DNA of 64,000 nucleotides from Alcaligenaceae bacterium (GCA_013416405.1 JACCET010000002.1:365714-429713); one strand, 5' to 3'. Numbered from the stretch's first letter, positions 20,151 to 29,609 are shown. The notes: generated by a model not told the origin, from the sequence alone. Made by a program: numbers and translations.

Positions 20151-22370
20151 TTACTCATAACGGTAGGTAGCCGTCAGCATATAAGAGCGTCCGGCGCCCA
20201 CATTGGCGAACAGGCCCACATGAGAGGCGTCGTAGATCTCGGTGTCAGAGATGTTGTTGACGTTCAGCTGCAAAGAGAACTGTTTGTTGATGTCGTAGCG
20301 GGCCATGGCATCGTAGCGTACATGGGATGGCAATGTCATGGTGTTGGCATCATCTACGTAACGCTCGCCCAGGTAGGAAACGCCACCACCCACCAGAAAT
20401 TGCGGATGCACCTTATAGGTGGTCCACAGCGTGGCGCTATGTTTGGCAATGAATTTCATCTGATTGCCATCGTAGTTGTTTTGCCCGTTCTGGTACTCGG
20501 TCGTCTTGGGATCCAGATAGGTATAGCCTGCCCAGACATCCCATTTTGGCGTGATGGAACCGGTCAGGCCCAGCTCCAGGCCGCGTACTCGATTGTTTCC
20601 TGCCAATGTAACGTCGCCGGTAAGTGGGTCAGTGCTGCGGGCATCTGTTTTCTTGGTTTCAAACAGGGCGGCCGTGAATGAGAGGCGATCATTCAGGAAG
20701 TCCCATTTGGTACCCAGTTCCAGGCTACGGCTTTTTTCAGGATCAAGATCGCGAATGGCTGCGCCGCTGGCTGCACCATCGGCACCGCCCGCCTGACCCA
20801 GGTTCTCGCCGCTGGGGTTGGCTGATGTGGCGTACGACAGATAAATACTGCCGTTATGCGCTGGCTTGTACACCACGCCCAACTGGTAGTTCAAGAAAGT
20901 GTCTTTGCGGGAATCAGACTGGTTGGCCACCCTGAAATTGTCGTAGCGCAAACCCAGGTTGACCGAGAATTGCTCGTTCAGATCCATGGTGTCCATGACA
21001 TAAATGGAGTTGGTCTTGATATCGCCATCTTTGGTTTTGGGCCCGCGCGTCAGGTTGTAGCTATAGTCGCGGTCGGGATTCGGGCTGTACAGGAAGTCGC
21101 GGTCGCTGCCGGGCAGGCCGGATACCGCTTTGGAATAAATGTCTTCTTTGCTGAATTCAAATCCAGCCGCGAAATTGTGCTTCACCGAACCGGTTGTCAG
21201 GCTGCCGAATAGGTCGGTTTGGTTGATGATGGTTTCGGAGCTGCGCCAGCGTGCGCGGTCACTGCGCGTAAATTGCACGCCAGGCCCTTCGGTGCTGCAC
21301 GGTGCGCCGTCGCCAGCGCTGCAGTTATCGAATGTGGGGCGTGTCATCAAATAGTTGTTCAGCGTTGTGCCATAACGCGTGGTGTTGCGCACGGTGACAT
21401 TGCTGTTGATGTCGTGTTCCAGCTGTGCAGTGGCCATGTCGAAAACGTTTTCCCGGAAGTCCACGTTATGGCGACCATAGAAATTGTTGCGATCCACACC
21501 GGGTGGTGTGGTGCGATCGGGGTTGGCGTCGTTTCTGAACGGTACACCCAGGTCGGGCATGTCGTTATTTTCAATATGCGAGTAGCTGAGCGTAACCCGC
21601 GTTGGCGTGCCCAGACCGAATGCCAGCGAAGGTGCAATACCCCAGCGATCTACGGTTACGCCGTCGCGACCGGGTACATCGCCTCCCATTTTCATCATGT
21701 TCAGGCGGAAGGCACCCGTATCGGAAAAGGCGATGTTGCCATCGGTGGTAACACGCCATTGGTCTGCATTGCCGAAGCCGGCCGACACTTCGAAAAAATC
21801 ATCCAATTTTGGGGATTTGGTCTGCAGGTTGATGCTGCCGCCAGTGCCGCCCCGGCCGGTGTAGGCCGAGCTTGGGCCTTTGATGACTTCGATGGACTCA
21901 AGATTGAAGGTTTCATGCGAACCGCGACTGTAGTCGCGCACGCCGTCGACAAAGATGTCGGTACTGGCTTCGTAGCCCCGGATGAAGGGCCGGTCGCCGG
22001 TGGGCGTGCCGCCTTCCCCTGAACCCAGGGTCACGCCAGGTGTGGTGCGCAGCACATCTTGCAATGAAGTGGCGCCGCGGTCTTGGATCAGCTGTTCGGG
22101 AATGATGGTGACGCTTCGGGGCGTGTCGAGCAGGGGTGCCGTGAACTTGGGCGAGCTGATGGTGTCCGGTGTTTTGTAGCCGCTGGCCTGGCCCTGAACT
22201 GTTACTGGCGCCAGTGTGGTTGCGCTGTCTTGCGCCAGGGCGGGGTTGATGGCCAAGGCTCCACCCACTACGGCAGAGGCAAACATGGACTTGCGAAATG
22301 CGCCTTCGAACGACTCATTTGGAATCAGGCAATTGGATTCCAGATGGTCGGGCACCGTTCCTGCTGACAT
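20151..22370 (-). CDS. TonB-dependent catecholate siderophore receptor (PiuA/Fiu-like)
   Basis: Outer-membrane gated barrel, 739 aa. An unusually long pre-signal (about 28 residues) precedes the hydrophobic core SMFASAVVGGALAINPALAQ. The plug domain follows (LDTPRSVTIIPEQLIQDRGATSLQDVLRTTPGV, RGYEASTDIFVDGVRD, ESIEVIKGPSSAYTGRGGTGG), then the 22-strand barrel, ending in a terminal aromatic pattern MLTATYRYE. The sequence resembles Fiu/PiuA, which take up monomeric catechols. No FpvA-like signalling extension is present. GGAAG lies before ATG 22370. A putative Fur site lies upstream and a two-component system is divergent. Confidence 0.94.
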   Translation of the reverse strand: MSAGTVPDHLESNCLIPNESFEGAFRKSMFASAVVGGALAINPALAQDSATTLAPVTVQGQASGYKTPDTISSPKFTAPLLDTPRSVTIIPEQLIQDRGATSLQDVLRTTPGVTLGSGEGGTPTGDRPFIRGYEASTDIFVDGVRDYSRGSHETFNLESIEVIKGPSSAYTGRGGTGGSINLQTKSPKLDDFFEVSAGFGNADQWRVTTDGNIAFSDTGAFRLNMMKMGGDVPGRDGVTVDRWGIAPSLAFGLGTPTRVTLSYSHIENNDMPDLGVPFRNDANPDRTTPPGVDRNNFYGRHNVDFRENVFDMATAQLEHDINSNVTVRNTTRYGTTLNNYLMTRPTFDNCSAGDGAPCSTEGPGVQFTRSDRARWRSSETIINQTDLFGSLTTGSVKHNFAAGFEFSKEDIYSKAVSGLPGSDRDFLYSPNPDRDYSYNLTRGPKTKDGDIKTNSIYVMDTMDLNEQFSVNLGLRYDNFRVANQSDSRKDTFLNYQLGVVYKPAHNGSIYLSYATSANPSGENLGQAGGADGAASGAAIRDLDPEKSRSLELGTKWDFLNDRLSFTAALFETKKTDARSTDPLTGDVTLAGNNRVRGLELGLTGSITPKWDVWAGYTYLDPKTTEYQNGQNNYDGNQMKFIAKHSATLWTTYKVHPQFLVGGGVSYLGERYVDDANTMTLPSHVRYDAMARYDINKQFSLQLNVNNISDTEIYDASHVGLFANVGAGRSYMLTATYRYE

Positions 22371-22445
22371 ACGTTCTTCCTTTACATGCGGCGTTATCCC
22401 TGGACGCGCGTAGCGAAATCAGGTCAAATCAGTGGTTAGCTTAAG

Positions 22446-22465
22446 AATAAGATTGGTTTGCATTA
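22446..22465. promoter_or_regulatory. Possible Fur box upstream of the siderophore receptor
   Basis: AATAAGATTGGTTTGCATTA resembles the 19-bp Fur consensus (AT-rich inverted repeat with central GG in place of TC). It is 76 to 95 bases upstream of the receptor start, where an iron-repressed promoter is expected. Match is partial. Confidence 0.5.
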
Positions 22466-22588
22466 GTATTCTATTGATGCAGGTGTCAAGCTGGCGTCAA
22501 GTTTTTCTTGATGTTCATCAAGTTATGCGGTGATGTCCCACAGCCAGGTTCCGCTGAAGCTATGTAATGAAATTTTCTTGAAGTATTT

Positions 22589-23296
22589 ATGGATAGAGAT
22601 AGCGCTTATTACTCCGCATATTCCATTTTGGTCGTGGAAGATGACGCGGCGTTGGCAGGCAATGTGCTCACGGCCCTGACTCTGAACGGGTTCCTGGTGG
22701 ATGCCGTCTATGACGGCAATATGGCGATTCATGCGCTGGCTGACAGGAAGTTTGACCTGCTGGTGCTCGATATCGGCCTGCCGGGAAAAGATGGCCTTCA
22801 GGTGCTGACACACCTGCGCGAGACACTGCATTCCGAGGTTCCGGTGATTCTGCTTACAGCCAGGGGTAGCCTGGAAGACAAGAAAGTGGGGTTTACCGTG
22901 GGGGCGGATGACTATCTGACCAAGCCCTTTGCCCTGCAAGAGCTGGTTTACCGGATCAAGGCCTTGCTGCGCCGTGCGGATAACAAGCCGGGATTTCTGG
23001 TTGAGCTGTGCCATGGGGCGCTGCGTATGTCAGTGCGTAATCAGCAGGTCTGGATAGATGGCAAGCAAGTGCATCTTCCCAAAAAAGGCATGCTGATACT
23101 TGAGCTGCTGTTAACGCATCCAGGGCGTTTGATCAGCCGTGCAAGCCTGGAGCATGCCTTGTGGAAAGGCGGGCCACCAAACTCCGATGCCTTGCGCAGC
23201 CAAGTGCATATTCTCAGGCGTATGCTGGCCGCGCACGGTTATACAGGTATAGAAACAGTCAGTGGCAGCGGGTGGCGTCTTAGCGATGCAAAATAG
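22589..23296 (+). CDS. OmpR/PhoB-family response regulator
   Basis: 235 aa. Receiver domain (10-125) with acidic pair EDD (17-19), phospho-acceptor Asp61 in VLDIGLPG, Thr in LTARG and Lys in TKPFALQEL; winged-helix DNA-binding domain follows (LTHPGRLISRASLEHALW, SDALRSQVHILRRML, IETVSGSGWRL). Starts divergently from the receptor gene across a 218-base gap and overlaps the histidine kinase by 11 bases. By analogy with PirRS/PfeRS it may activate the siderophore receptor, but this is inferred from position. Confidence 0.92.
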   Translation: MDRDSAYYSAYSILVVEDDAALAGNVLTALTLNGFLVDAVYDGNMAIHALADRKFDLLVLDIGLPGKDGLQVLTHLRETLHSEVPVILLTARGSLEDKKVGFTVGADDYLTKPFALQELVYRIKALLRRADNKPGFLVELCHGALRMSVRNQQVWIDGKQVHLPKKGMLILELLLTHPGRLISRASLEHALWKGGPPNSDALRSQVHILRRMLAAHGYTGIETVSGSGWRLSDAK

Positions 23297-24410
23297 CCTG
23301 CCTGATAACAAGAGGCCCAGCCAGCATTCGCTGGTCTTGCGCGTAACTTACGCTCTAACCGCATTGGTTTGGGTTTCAGTCCTGGCCGCGTGTTTTCTTG
23401 CCTATGAAGCCCAAAAGAATATGGGCGAGCGGGTAATAGCACACCTCATGCAAACCCAGGAAGTTCGGCTGTATGTTGCCTACGATATCCAGGCGCTTTC
23501 AGGAAAGTTCGGCTGGGTCCTGCTGGGTATTGCCCTGTTCTTCATGGTGCTTTCTTACCTGTTGGCCCGTGTGCTTGCCAGGTGGGCGGTACAGCCTATA
23601 CAAGCGCTCACGGCACATTTGGCACGCTGGGCGCCGGGTCGTCCGCGCATGTTTGGTCTGGCCTCGAATGAGGGCGCACAATTAACAGAAGCCTTCAACA
23701 GAATGCAGGATCGCATCGACCAGGCACTGGCGGATCAAAAAGAGTTTTCGTCCAATTTCAATCACGAGGTCAGGACTCCGCTTGCGCTGATAAGAACCGA
23801 TGCGGAACTGGGCAAGCTGGAGGCAGCCTGCGCAGAGAAGGTCGCCTTGCGTTTCGAGCGCATCATGCGTTCGGCTGATGAAATGACACAGAGTCTGGAA
23901 GCCACGTATTACCTGGCACAGGCGGAACATGGCCAGGTTGAGTTGGCGTCGCTATACGATTGCGTCAACGATGTTTTTGCCCGTGCCGAGTCCGAGGCAA
24001 TATCGCGGGGATTGGTGCTGCGCAATCAGGTTGAAAAGGCGCATACTGAGCTAGTGAACCGCCACATGTTGCTCACGGTCATCAGAAATATCGTGCGCAA
24101 CGCGATTGCCCATGCCGCGCCCGGCACGTTGGAAATAGGCTCAGCCGGCCATGGGCTGATATTCAGCGATGATGGGCCAGGTGTAAGCCCTGAAGATGCA
24201 CCCCATCTGTTCGACAGGTATTACAGTACTCGACGGGTCGATGCTCAATCCAGTGCAGACCCGGCCCTCAGCCCTCCGGGTGAAACGGGCTTGGGGCTGG
24301 CCATTGCCAAGCGTGTGTGCGTGGTCCAGGGGTGGGGCCTGGAGATCAGCGACACGGCGGTGCCGGGCAAGGGCCTTACGCTGGTTCTGTCGTTTGATTG
24401 CGCAGCGTAA
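23286..24410 (+). CDS. Sensor histidine kinase
   Basis: 374 aa. Two membrane helices (about 20-40 and 75-98) enclose a short periplasmic loop of about 35 residues, so sensing may be within the membrane or through a partner. A HAMP-like linker precedes the phospho-acceptor His160 in NFNHEVRTPLALI; the N box is VIRNIVRNAIAHA and G boxes are DDGPGVSPED and GETGLGLAIAKR. ATG 23286 overlaps the response regulator stop by 11 bases; a GTG at 23262 is an alternative with no better signal. Partner of the preceding response regulator. Confidence 0.92.
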   Translation: MQNSLPDNKRPSQHSLVLRVTYALTALVWVSVLAACFLAYEAQKNMGERVIAHLMQTQEVRLYVAYDIQALSGKFGWVLLGIALFFMVLSYLLARVLARWAVQPIQALTAHLARWAPGRPRMFGLASNEGAQLTEAFNRMQDRIDQALADQKEFSSNFNHEVRTPLALIRTDAELGKLEAACAEKVALRFERIMRSADEMTQSLEATYYLAQAEHGQVELASLYDCVNDVFARAESEAISRGLVLRNQVEKAHTELVNRHMLLTVIRNIVRNAIAHAAPGTLEIGSAGHGLIFSDDGPGVSPEDAPHLFDRYYSTRRVDAQSSADPALSPPGETGLGLAIAKRVCVVQGWGLEISDTAVPGKGLTLVLSFDCAA

Positions 24411-24442
24411 GGCCATGCATATGCATGCAGGGTGGCTTGCGA

Positions 24443-24772
24443 TCAATCCCTGTGCCGGTGATGGCGGTTGTGACCTCGATCCCGGCCGCGGTAGGAGTCG
24501 GTGGCACGCCTGTAGTCGCGTTGACGGTAATCATCACGGGATCGATAGCCGCGATCCTGGGTCAGTATATTGCCCAGCAGGCCGCCCGCGGCGGCACCAC
24601 CTATGGCGTACATGGGGTCGCCACCTGAAACCACCGCGCCCGCTGCGGCGCCCAATCCCGCACCCATCAGCGTGTTGTTTGCTTTCCTGTCGTAAGACGA
24701 GGCGCATCCAGCCAGTGCGAATGCCATCAGGCCAACCACGATAAGTCGTCCAAAACTGCCTTGTGTGAGCAT
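24443..24772 (-). CDS. Glycine-zipper outer-membrane lipoprotein
   Basis: 109 aa with a lipoprotein signal: hydrophobic LIVVGLMAFALAGC, Cys23 being the lipidation site. The middle (about 34-70) is a glycine zipper (GAGLGAAAGAVVSGGDPMYAIGGAAAGGLLGNIL) like OsmB/SlyB-type proteins, and the tail is rich in Arg, Tyr, Asp and His (RGRDRGHNRHHRHRD), probably binding nucleic acid, metal or peptidoglycan. Good AAGGAG ribosome site. Role not known; a stress-related envelope protein is likely. Confidence 0.82.
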   Translation of the reverse strand: MLTQGSFGRLIVVGLMAFALAGCASSYDRKANNTLMGAGLGAAAGAVVSGGDPMYAIGGAAAGGLLGNILTQDRGYRSRDDYRQRDYRRATDSYRGRDRGHNRHHRHRD

Positions 24773-24980
24773 GTTGCCGCTCCTTGTTCAAAAGAATATG
24801 GAACCAGCGTAATGGGCGGTACGGGCGGCTGCAAGCGCTGTCGGCGGTTTTGAAATGCATTGAAAGAACCTGGGTTCGGCACGCCGTTTTTGTAATGGCT
24901 TGGAAGTATTCCAGACATGATTTGGTGACATTTGCTGCGGTATGCAACAGCACTTCAGGGCAAGCAGGAGCGCGCCGGGC

Positions 24981-25865
24981 TCAGGATTTGCGCATGACCA
25001 GGTAGATGCCCGCGACAGCCAGGATCATGCCTGGCCAGGCCAGCACGGGAATGGCTTCGCCCAATATGGGCAAGGCCAGCAGGGCGGTGGTGGGTGGAAC
25101 CAGGCAAAACAGCGCTGACACGCGTGAGGCTTCTCCACGCCTGACCATGGCCAGCAGCAATGTGATGGCAATAATCGAATTGCCTATCACCAGATACGCC
25201 AGAGAAACGAACAGGCCCGTGGTCCATTGCACGAGCATGGGTTCGAGCATGAATGCCAGGGGGGCGGCGACGGCCAGGCCCACGGTGTACTGGACCATAT
25301 TTGCCGAGATCGGGTGAACCTCGGTGCCATAGCACTTTTCCCACAGCGTGCCCGCCGTCATGCAAACCAGCGCCAGCACTCCATACAGCAGCCCCGCGCT
25401 CGAGGCCGCTTCCACCTCGGTCTTGGCAACAATGACGATGCCGGCGCCTGCAACACCCATGATCAGTCCCGTCCAGCGCATCGGTCCGACGCGTTCCGAT
25501 GCAAATGCCGGTGCCAGCAGCCCCACCAGTATGGGCTGCTGTGCAGTAATGATGGCCAGGGCGCCCGCCGATATGCCTTGCTTCAGGCTCAGATAAGCAA
25601 ACGAGAAATAGCCCGCCTGCACCAACAGGCCGACTATCGCCAGATGCATCCAGACCCGAGGTGTGGCGGGTAGCGGCGGGCGCAGAATAAGGCAGGGAAG
25701 GGCAAGCAGTGCGACAACGCAAGCGTAGCGCAGTGCAAGGAAAGTAAATGGATCGGCGTAAGCCAGGCCCAGCTTCAGGAAGATGAAACCGAACGACCAT
25801 AGCAGCAGAAAGAGTGTGGGGGCGGCCGCCAGCCATAGCGGTGTACCGGCTGCCGCGCGCGGCAT
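24981..25865 (-). CDS. EamA-family (DMT superfamily) membrane transporter
   Basis: 294 aa with ten predicted helices in two EamA repeats (about 15-145 and 158-290), for example LFLLLWSFGFIFLKLGLAYADP and LVCMTAGTLWEKCYGTEVHP. Members export amino acids, amines or other metabolites, driven by proton exchange; the substrate is not readable from sequence. Stand-alone on the minus strand. A second overlapping ORF over the same region in another frame is a shadow. Confidence 0.9.
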   Translation of the reverse strand: MPRAAAGTPLWLAAAPTLFLLLWSFGFIFLKLGLAYADPFTFLALRYACVVALLALPCLILRPPLPATPRVWMHLAIVGLLVQAGYFSFAYLSLKQGISAGALAIITAQQPILVGLLAPAFASERVGPMRWTGLIMGVAGAGIVIVAKTEVEAASSAGLLYGVLALVCMTAGTLWEKCYGTEVHPISANMVQYTVGLAVAAPLAFMLEPMLVQWTTGLFVSLAYLVIGNSIIAITLLLAMVRRGEASRVSALFCLVPPTTALLALPILGEAIPVLAWPGMILAVAGIYLVMRKS

Positions 25866-25902
25866 CAGGCGGGCCGTTGCGGTGATTGCCGGGTTACCGC
25901 CA

Positions 25903-26352
25903 TCATAGGCTGCCTACGCCGCGTGCCATCAGGGCGGCGCAGAAGATCAGGGCCCCTGCTGCCATCAACTCCATCTTGATGATGCCGTGCAGTTGCTGCA
26001 TGGTTCCCGCTGCGGGCGAGGGAGCCTGCCCCGACTTGAGGGCGGCTCTCCAGGACAGGAACTCTTTGGTAGGGCGTATGGACAGTATGCCGATCACCGC
26101 AAACAGTGCCAGCTTGATCAGGAAGGGGATATTGGTGAAATAAAACGCAGCGCCTTTTTCAAACAGGAACACGCGCAGCAAACCGATAATCAGCACGGCG
26201 CCTGCAGATGCGCCAAAAATCATATCTGCAGTCAACAGCTTGCGGGCAATCGAGGCGGTCAAGGCCTCTTTGGTCAGGGTGAATTCGACGGCCAGAGCGG
26301 CAAGCAGGGTGAAAGCGGCCACGTGGTGCAGAAATGCAAACAATGAGCTCAA
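25903..26352 (-). CDS. DUF2214 family membrane protein
   Basis: 149 aa with four hydrophobic segments (about 7-25, 45-62, 75-92, 125-145). The pattern FLHHVAAFTLLAALAVEF and IFGASAGAVLIIGLLRVFLFEKGAAFYFTN resembles DUF2214 proteins, which have no known function. Conserved His-His near residue 10 and charged residues inside helices hint at a role beyond structure. It stands 37 bases upstream of the EamA gene on the same strand, so they may share a transcript. Confidence 0.8.
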   Translation of the reverse strand: MSSLFAFLHHVAAFTLLAALAVEFTLTKEALTASIARKLLTADMIFGASAGAVLIIGLLRVFLFEKGAAFYFTNIPFLIKLALFAVIGILSIRPTKEFLSWRAALKSGQAPSPAAGTMQQLHGIIKMELMAAGALIFCAALMARGVGSL

Positions 26353-26457
26353 AACGTTTTTCCCATAAAAGAGTGCACGGCATCGACCGGATTATAAAAA
26401 GCCGGCAGGGATTAAAGCCAGGCTTTTGATCAGTGCTGTTTCTAAAAAACACACTTG

Positions 26458-28056
26458 TCAGGCCGACTGAATGGCAAATGTGCCACGCTCGCGTTCGTCG
26501 ATTTGTGCAACCAGGGTGGTTTCCCATTCCAGGTACTTTCTTGCTGCTGCCTTGTTTCCGTCGTGCCGATCATGTACAAAAAACAGATAGTCGATGCAGG
26601 ATTCGTCGGGCATATGCTCTTGGGACACGACCTGCAGGCCAGTGTCTTGTGGAAAACCCTCTCCGACTACACAAATATGGATGTTTGTGTAGTCATTGGC
26701 CTCGAGTTCGTGGGCCAGCAAAGACAAACGGTTGATGTCTTCGCCCATCAGCACAGCAGAACGATTCGAAAGACCGGCCAGCTCTGTTGACACGTTTGGC
26801 CTTGTAATCCAACGGGCTCCGGCTATGCTTGCTTCGCGAAACTTCAGGCTGGGGCGCGCGTCAAGCAAGAGGATATCGGGGCTCTGCACCAGAAACTCGG
26901 GCAAGTGTTCGGCTTGAAGCACACGGGTGTGCTTGAGTACCGGCTGATGGCGAGCAGGTTCTGGCAGGTTTTGCAGGCCCTCAGTGTCTTCCAGTAGAAA
27001 CACACTCCATCCTAGTTGTTTGAGCCAACTTGCGACGACTGGCGCACGGATGCCGTCGGTATCGCACAGCACGATGCTGGCCTTGCGTACGCCAACGTAC
27101 TGGTCGGTTGCCTGTATCAGTTGCCCTCCGGGGGCATGTTGAACCGTAGGTGGCAAGTCTGCTTGGGCGTGCTCCTCATCTGTGCGTACGTCGCACAGAA
27201 ACACGGATCGTGTCTCGCCCCGGATCCAGTCCTGAACGGTCGCTGCGTCAACTAGCGGAATGCCAAAACGGTGGCGCAGGGCCTGCGAACGTGCCCGCAA
27301 GGCGGGCAGATCCTTTACGCCAATATCCTGGGAATACAAGCGGTTTGATTTATGCTCGAGCGGCAGGTCTGCCAAATACCAGCCTTGCGTCCCGTTCTCC
27401 AGGGCGTAGACCTTGTTGGGTATACCAAGATTGATCAGGGTTTGGGCGCCAATAATGCTGCGGGTTCGGCCCGCGCAATTCACGACAATGGTGGTATCTG
27501 GATCGGGCGCCAGCTTACCAATGCGCAATGCCAACTCACCGTTTGGGCAGCAGATTGCAGACGGGATATTCATCTTCTTATACTCAGGTACTGGGCGGCC
27601 GTCCACAACCAGAACCTTCTGCTTGCTATCGTTCAGCAGGGCGTTCAGATCGCTCGCCGAAATATGCGGTGTGTCGTATATATGTTCCGCGATCTCGCCA
27701 AACGTTTTGCTGGGCAGGTTCACGCCGGCAAAGCTTGCGAATCCGGCAGCCTTCCAGGCTTCGATGCCCCCTTCCAGGATATGAACATTTGAATAGCTCA
27801 AGCGCTCCATGGCCTGTGCCGATGCCCGCACTGCGCGTTCCGTGTGCTGGTCTCCGTAGAGCGCGACCCGCGTTCCCAGGCGAGGCACAAGCCGGCCGAG
27901 ATGCAGTTCAAGTTCGCTATAGGGCAGGGACACCGCAAAAAACAAATGATCTTCGCCAAATTGTCCGTACTCACGCACGTCCAGCACTGCCACTTCGTCT
28001 TTATCGTGAATCCAGTCTTTCAGCTGGTACGCGTTCAAGTCATTAGGTTTGTGCAT
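26458..28056 (-). CDS. Protein of four tandem rhodanese-like domains
   Basis: 532 aa, no signal peptide, so cytoplasmic. Four rhodanese folds occupy about 10-112, 130-237, 262-370 and 385-505. Only two have a cysteine in the active loop: Cys194 (NCAGRTRS, canonical CxxGxR-like) and Cys331 (CDTDGIRAP). In domain 1 the loop is YGDQHTERA and in domain 4 MGEDINRLS, so those are probably structural or regulatory. Multi-domain rhodaneses move sulfane sulfur from persulfide carriers or thiosulfate. No sulfur-metabolism operon is beside it; the divergent gene is an MFS transporter. Precise role unknown. Confidence 0.9.
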   Translation of the reverse strand: MHKPNDLNAYQLKDWIHDKDEVAVLDVREYGQFGEDHLFFAVSLPYSELELHLGRLVPRLGTRVALYGDQHTERAVRASAQAMERLSYSNVHILEGGIEAWKAAGFASFAGVNLPSKTFGEIAEHIYDTPHISASDLNALLNDSKQKVLVVDGRPVPEYKKMNIPSAICCPNGELALRIGKLAPDPDTTIVVNCAGRTRSIIGAQTLINLGIPNKVYALENGTQGWYLADLPLEHKSNRLYSQDIGVKDLPALRARSQALRHRFGIPLVDAATVQDWIRGETRSVFLCDVRTDEEHAQADLPPTVQHAPGGQLIQATDQYVGVRKASIVLCDTDGIRAPVVASWLKQLGWSVFLLEDTEGLQNLPEPARHQPVLKHTRVLQAEHLPEFLVQSPDILLLDARPSLKFREASIAGARWITRPNVSTELAGLSNRSAVLMGEDINRLSLLAHELEANDYTNIHICVVGEGFPQDTGLQVVSQEHMPDESCIDYLFFVHDRHDGNKAAARKYLEWETTLVAQIDERERGTFAIQSA

Positions 28057-28257
28057 GTCTGTCTCCGTATTTCAGAAGGAATATAGAGGCAAGCGTCCAG
28101 GTGCACAATTGGCGTGAAATATATAGGGCCGCCAGACTTGTTCCGAAGTTCCTTTAAGTTAAGGATACGAGAGCCAACCGGCGGTGGGGGTATGATCTGG
28201 CATTCAGTCCACCCCACAGCCTGGCGTACCAGACCCCGGCAAGCATATAGCCGCACT

Positions 28258-29502
28258 ATGACTTCAGAACCGACTCCTCAAGAGCTTCCCCGCGCAGTGT
28301 CATCCCGGAGCCGGTTTGCGACGATCTTGCTGGGCCTGAGCCTGATGCTTATCGCCTTCAATCTGCGTCCTTTGTTTGCCAGTTTGTCGGTGTTGTTGCC
28401 TGAACTGCTGCAGCAAACCAGTTTGACGTCCGCCCAGGCCGGCTATCTGACCACGTTGCCGGTGTTGTGTCTGGGCCTGTTTGCCACCCTTGCACCAAGA
28501 GTTTCCGAAAGAATAGGGCCTGAACGCACGCTGTTGTGCGTTTTGCTGGTGATCATGGCGGGCACGGCACTGCGTGGTGCCGGCAGCCTGCCTGCCCTGT
28601 TTATGGGTTCAGCCCTGGCCGGCGCTGGAATAGCCGTAGGCAATGTGCTTTTGCCCAGCGTGGTCAAGCGCGATTTTTCTGGCCAGGCTGCCCTGATGAC
28701 GGGGCTGTACACCATGGCTTTATGTGGCGGTGCGGCGATGGCGGCGGCAATCACCTTGCCTGTGGTGCATATTTTCGATGACTCATGGCGGATGGGCCTG
28801 GCGTTCTGGGCCATCCCCGCCGCGCTGGTGGCGCTGATCTGGGCACCGCAGGCTTTGCGGGCGGGCCTGGCTGCCGGCCGGTCCCGACGCACTGTTACGG
28901 GTTTGTGGCGTGACCCGCTGGCCTGGCAGGTGACTTTCTTTATGGGGCTGCAGTCTGCATTGGCCTATTGTGTTCTGGGCTGGATGGCGCCGATATTGCG
29001 TTGGCGAGGCCTGGATGGCGTCGAAGCGGGGCTGATTGCATCAGTGTCCATTATGGTGCAGGTGGTGACCTGCCTGTTGGCGCCCACCCTGGCATTGCGG
29101 TTCAAGGATCAAAAATGGATCAATGCGGTGCTGGGCCTGGTCGCCGCTACCGGGTTGATCGGCGTATTGCATGCGCCCTTGCCCATGATCTGGGGCTGGG
29201 CGGTGTTCCAGGGCATAGGACAAGGTGGTTTGTTTGCCATGGCCATGACGGTCATTGTGTTGCGATCGCCTGACTCGCACGTGGCCGCGTATTTGTCGGG
29301 CATGGCACAAGGAATAGGTTACGTGCTGGCCACGCTCGGGCCATTGCTGGTGGGTGTGCTGTATGGCACCACTGGCGGCTACGAGGCGACAGGATGGCTG
29401 TTCCTGATGCTGGGGCTGCTGGTTGCCTTGAATGGCTGGGGTGCCGGGCGGCCTTTGCTGGTCAAGGCGCGCAGCGTTGCTGCGCGCGCGGGCGACACCT
29501 GA
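28258..29502 (+). CDS. MFS transporter, CynX/NimT family
   Basis: 414 aa with twelve predicted helices from ATG 28258 (MTSEPTPQEL); the frame runs back to 28114 but the added residues are Arg/Pro-rich and non-membrane. Segments LIAFNLRPLFASLSVLLPEL, GAGIAVGNVLLPSVVKRDF and GWAVFQGIGQGGLFAMAMTVIVLRS are typical of the CynX/NimT (cyanate / 2-nitroimidazole) branch, also found in many uncharacterised anion and drug exporters. Divergent from the rhodanese gene. Ends just before a terminator. Confidence 0.9.
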   Translation: MTSEPTPQELPRAVSSRSRFATILLGLSLMLIAFNLRPLFASLSVLLPELLQQTSLTSAQAGYLTTLPVLCLGLFATLAPRVSERIGPERTLLCVLLVIMAGTALRGAGSLPALFMGSALAGAGIAVGNVLLPSVVKRDFSGQAALMTGLYTMALCGGAAMAAAITLPVVHIFDDSWRMGLAFWAIPAALVALIWAPQALRAGLAAGRSRRTVTGLWRDPLAWQVTFFMGLQSALAYCVLGWMAPILRWRGLDGVEAGLIASVSIMVQVVTCLLAPTLALRFKDQKWINAVLGLVAATGLIGVLHAPLPMIWGWAVFQGIGQGGLFAMAMTVIVLRSPDSHVAAYLSGMAQGIGYVLATLGPLLVGVLYGTTGGYEATGWLFLMLGLLVALNGWGAGRPLLVKARSVAARAGDT

Positions 29503-29572
29503 CCTTGCCCATGCTTGTGTCGCGCTGTACACTGGATGCGTCTGTTAGGCATTGACTTGTGCAGTTCCACAC

Positions 29573-29597
29573 CACGGAAACATTTTCCGTGTTTTTT
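29573..29597 (+). terminator. Terminator after the MFS transporter
   Basis: 8-bp stem CACGGAAA/TTTCCGTG with a 3-base loop, then six T residues (29592-29597), 70 bases past the transporter stop. Confidence 0.88.
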
Positions 29598-29609
29598 AAT
29601 CGCCTTGTC

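Noticed and set aside
24955..25836. 293-codon frame overlapping the EamA gene
   Set aside because: Its Arg/Gly/His-rich composition and lack of membrane segments show a shadow of the real transporter in the neighbouring frame.
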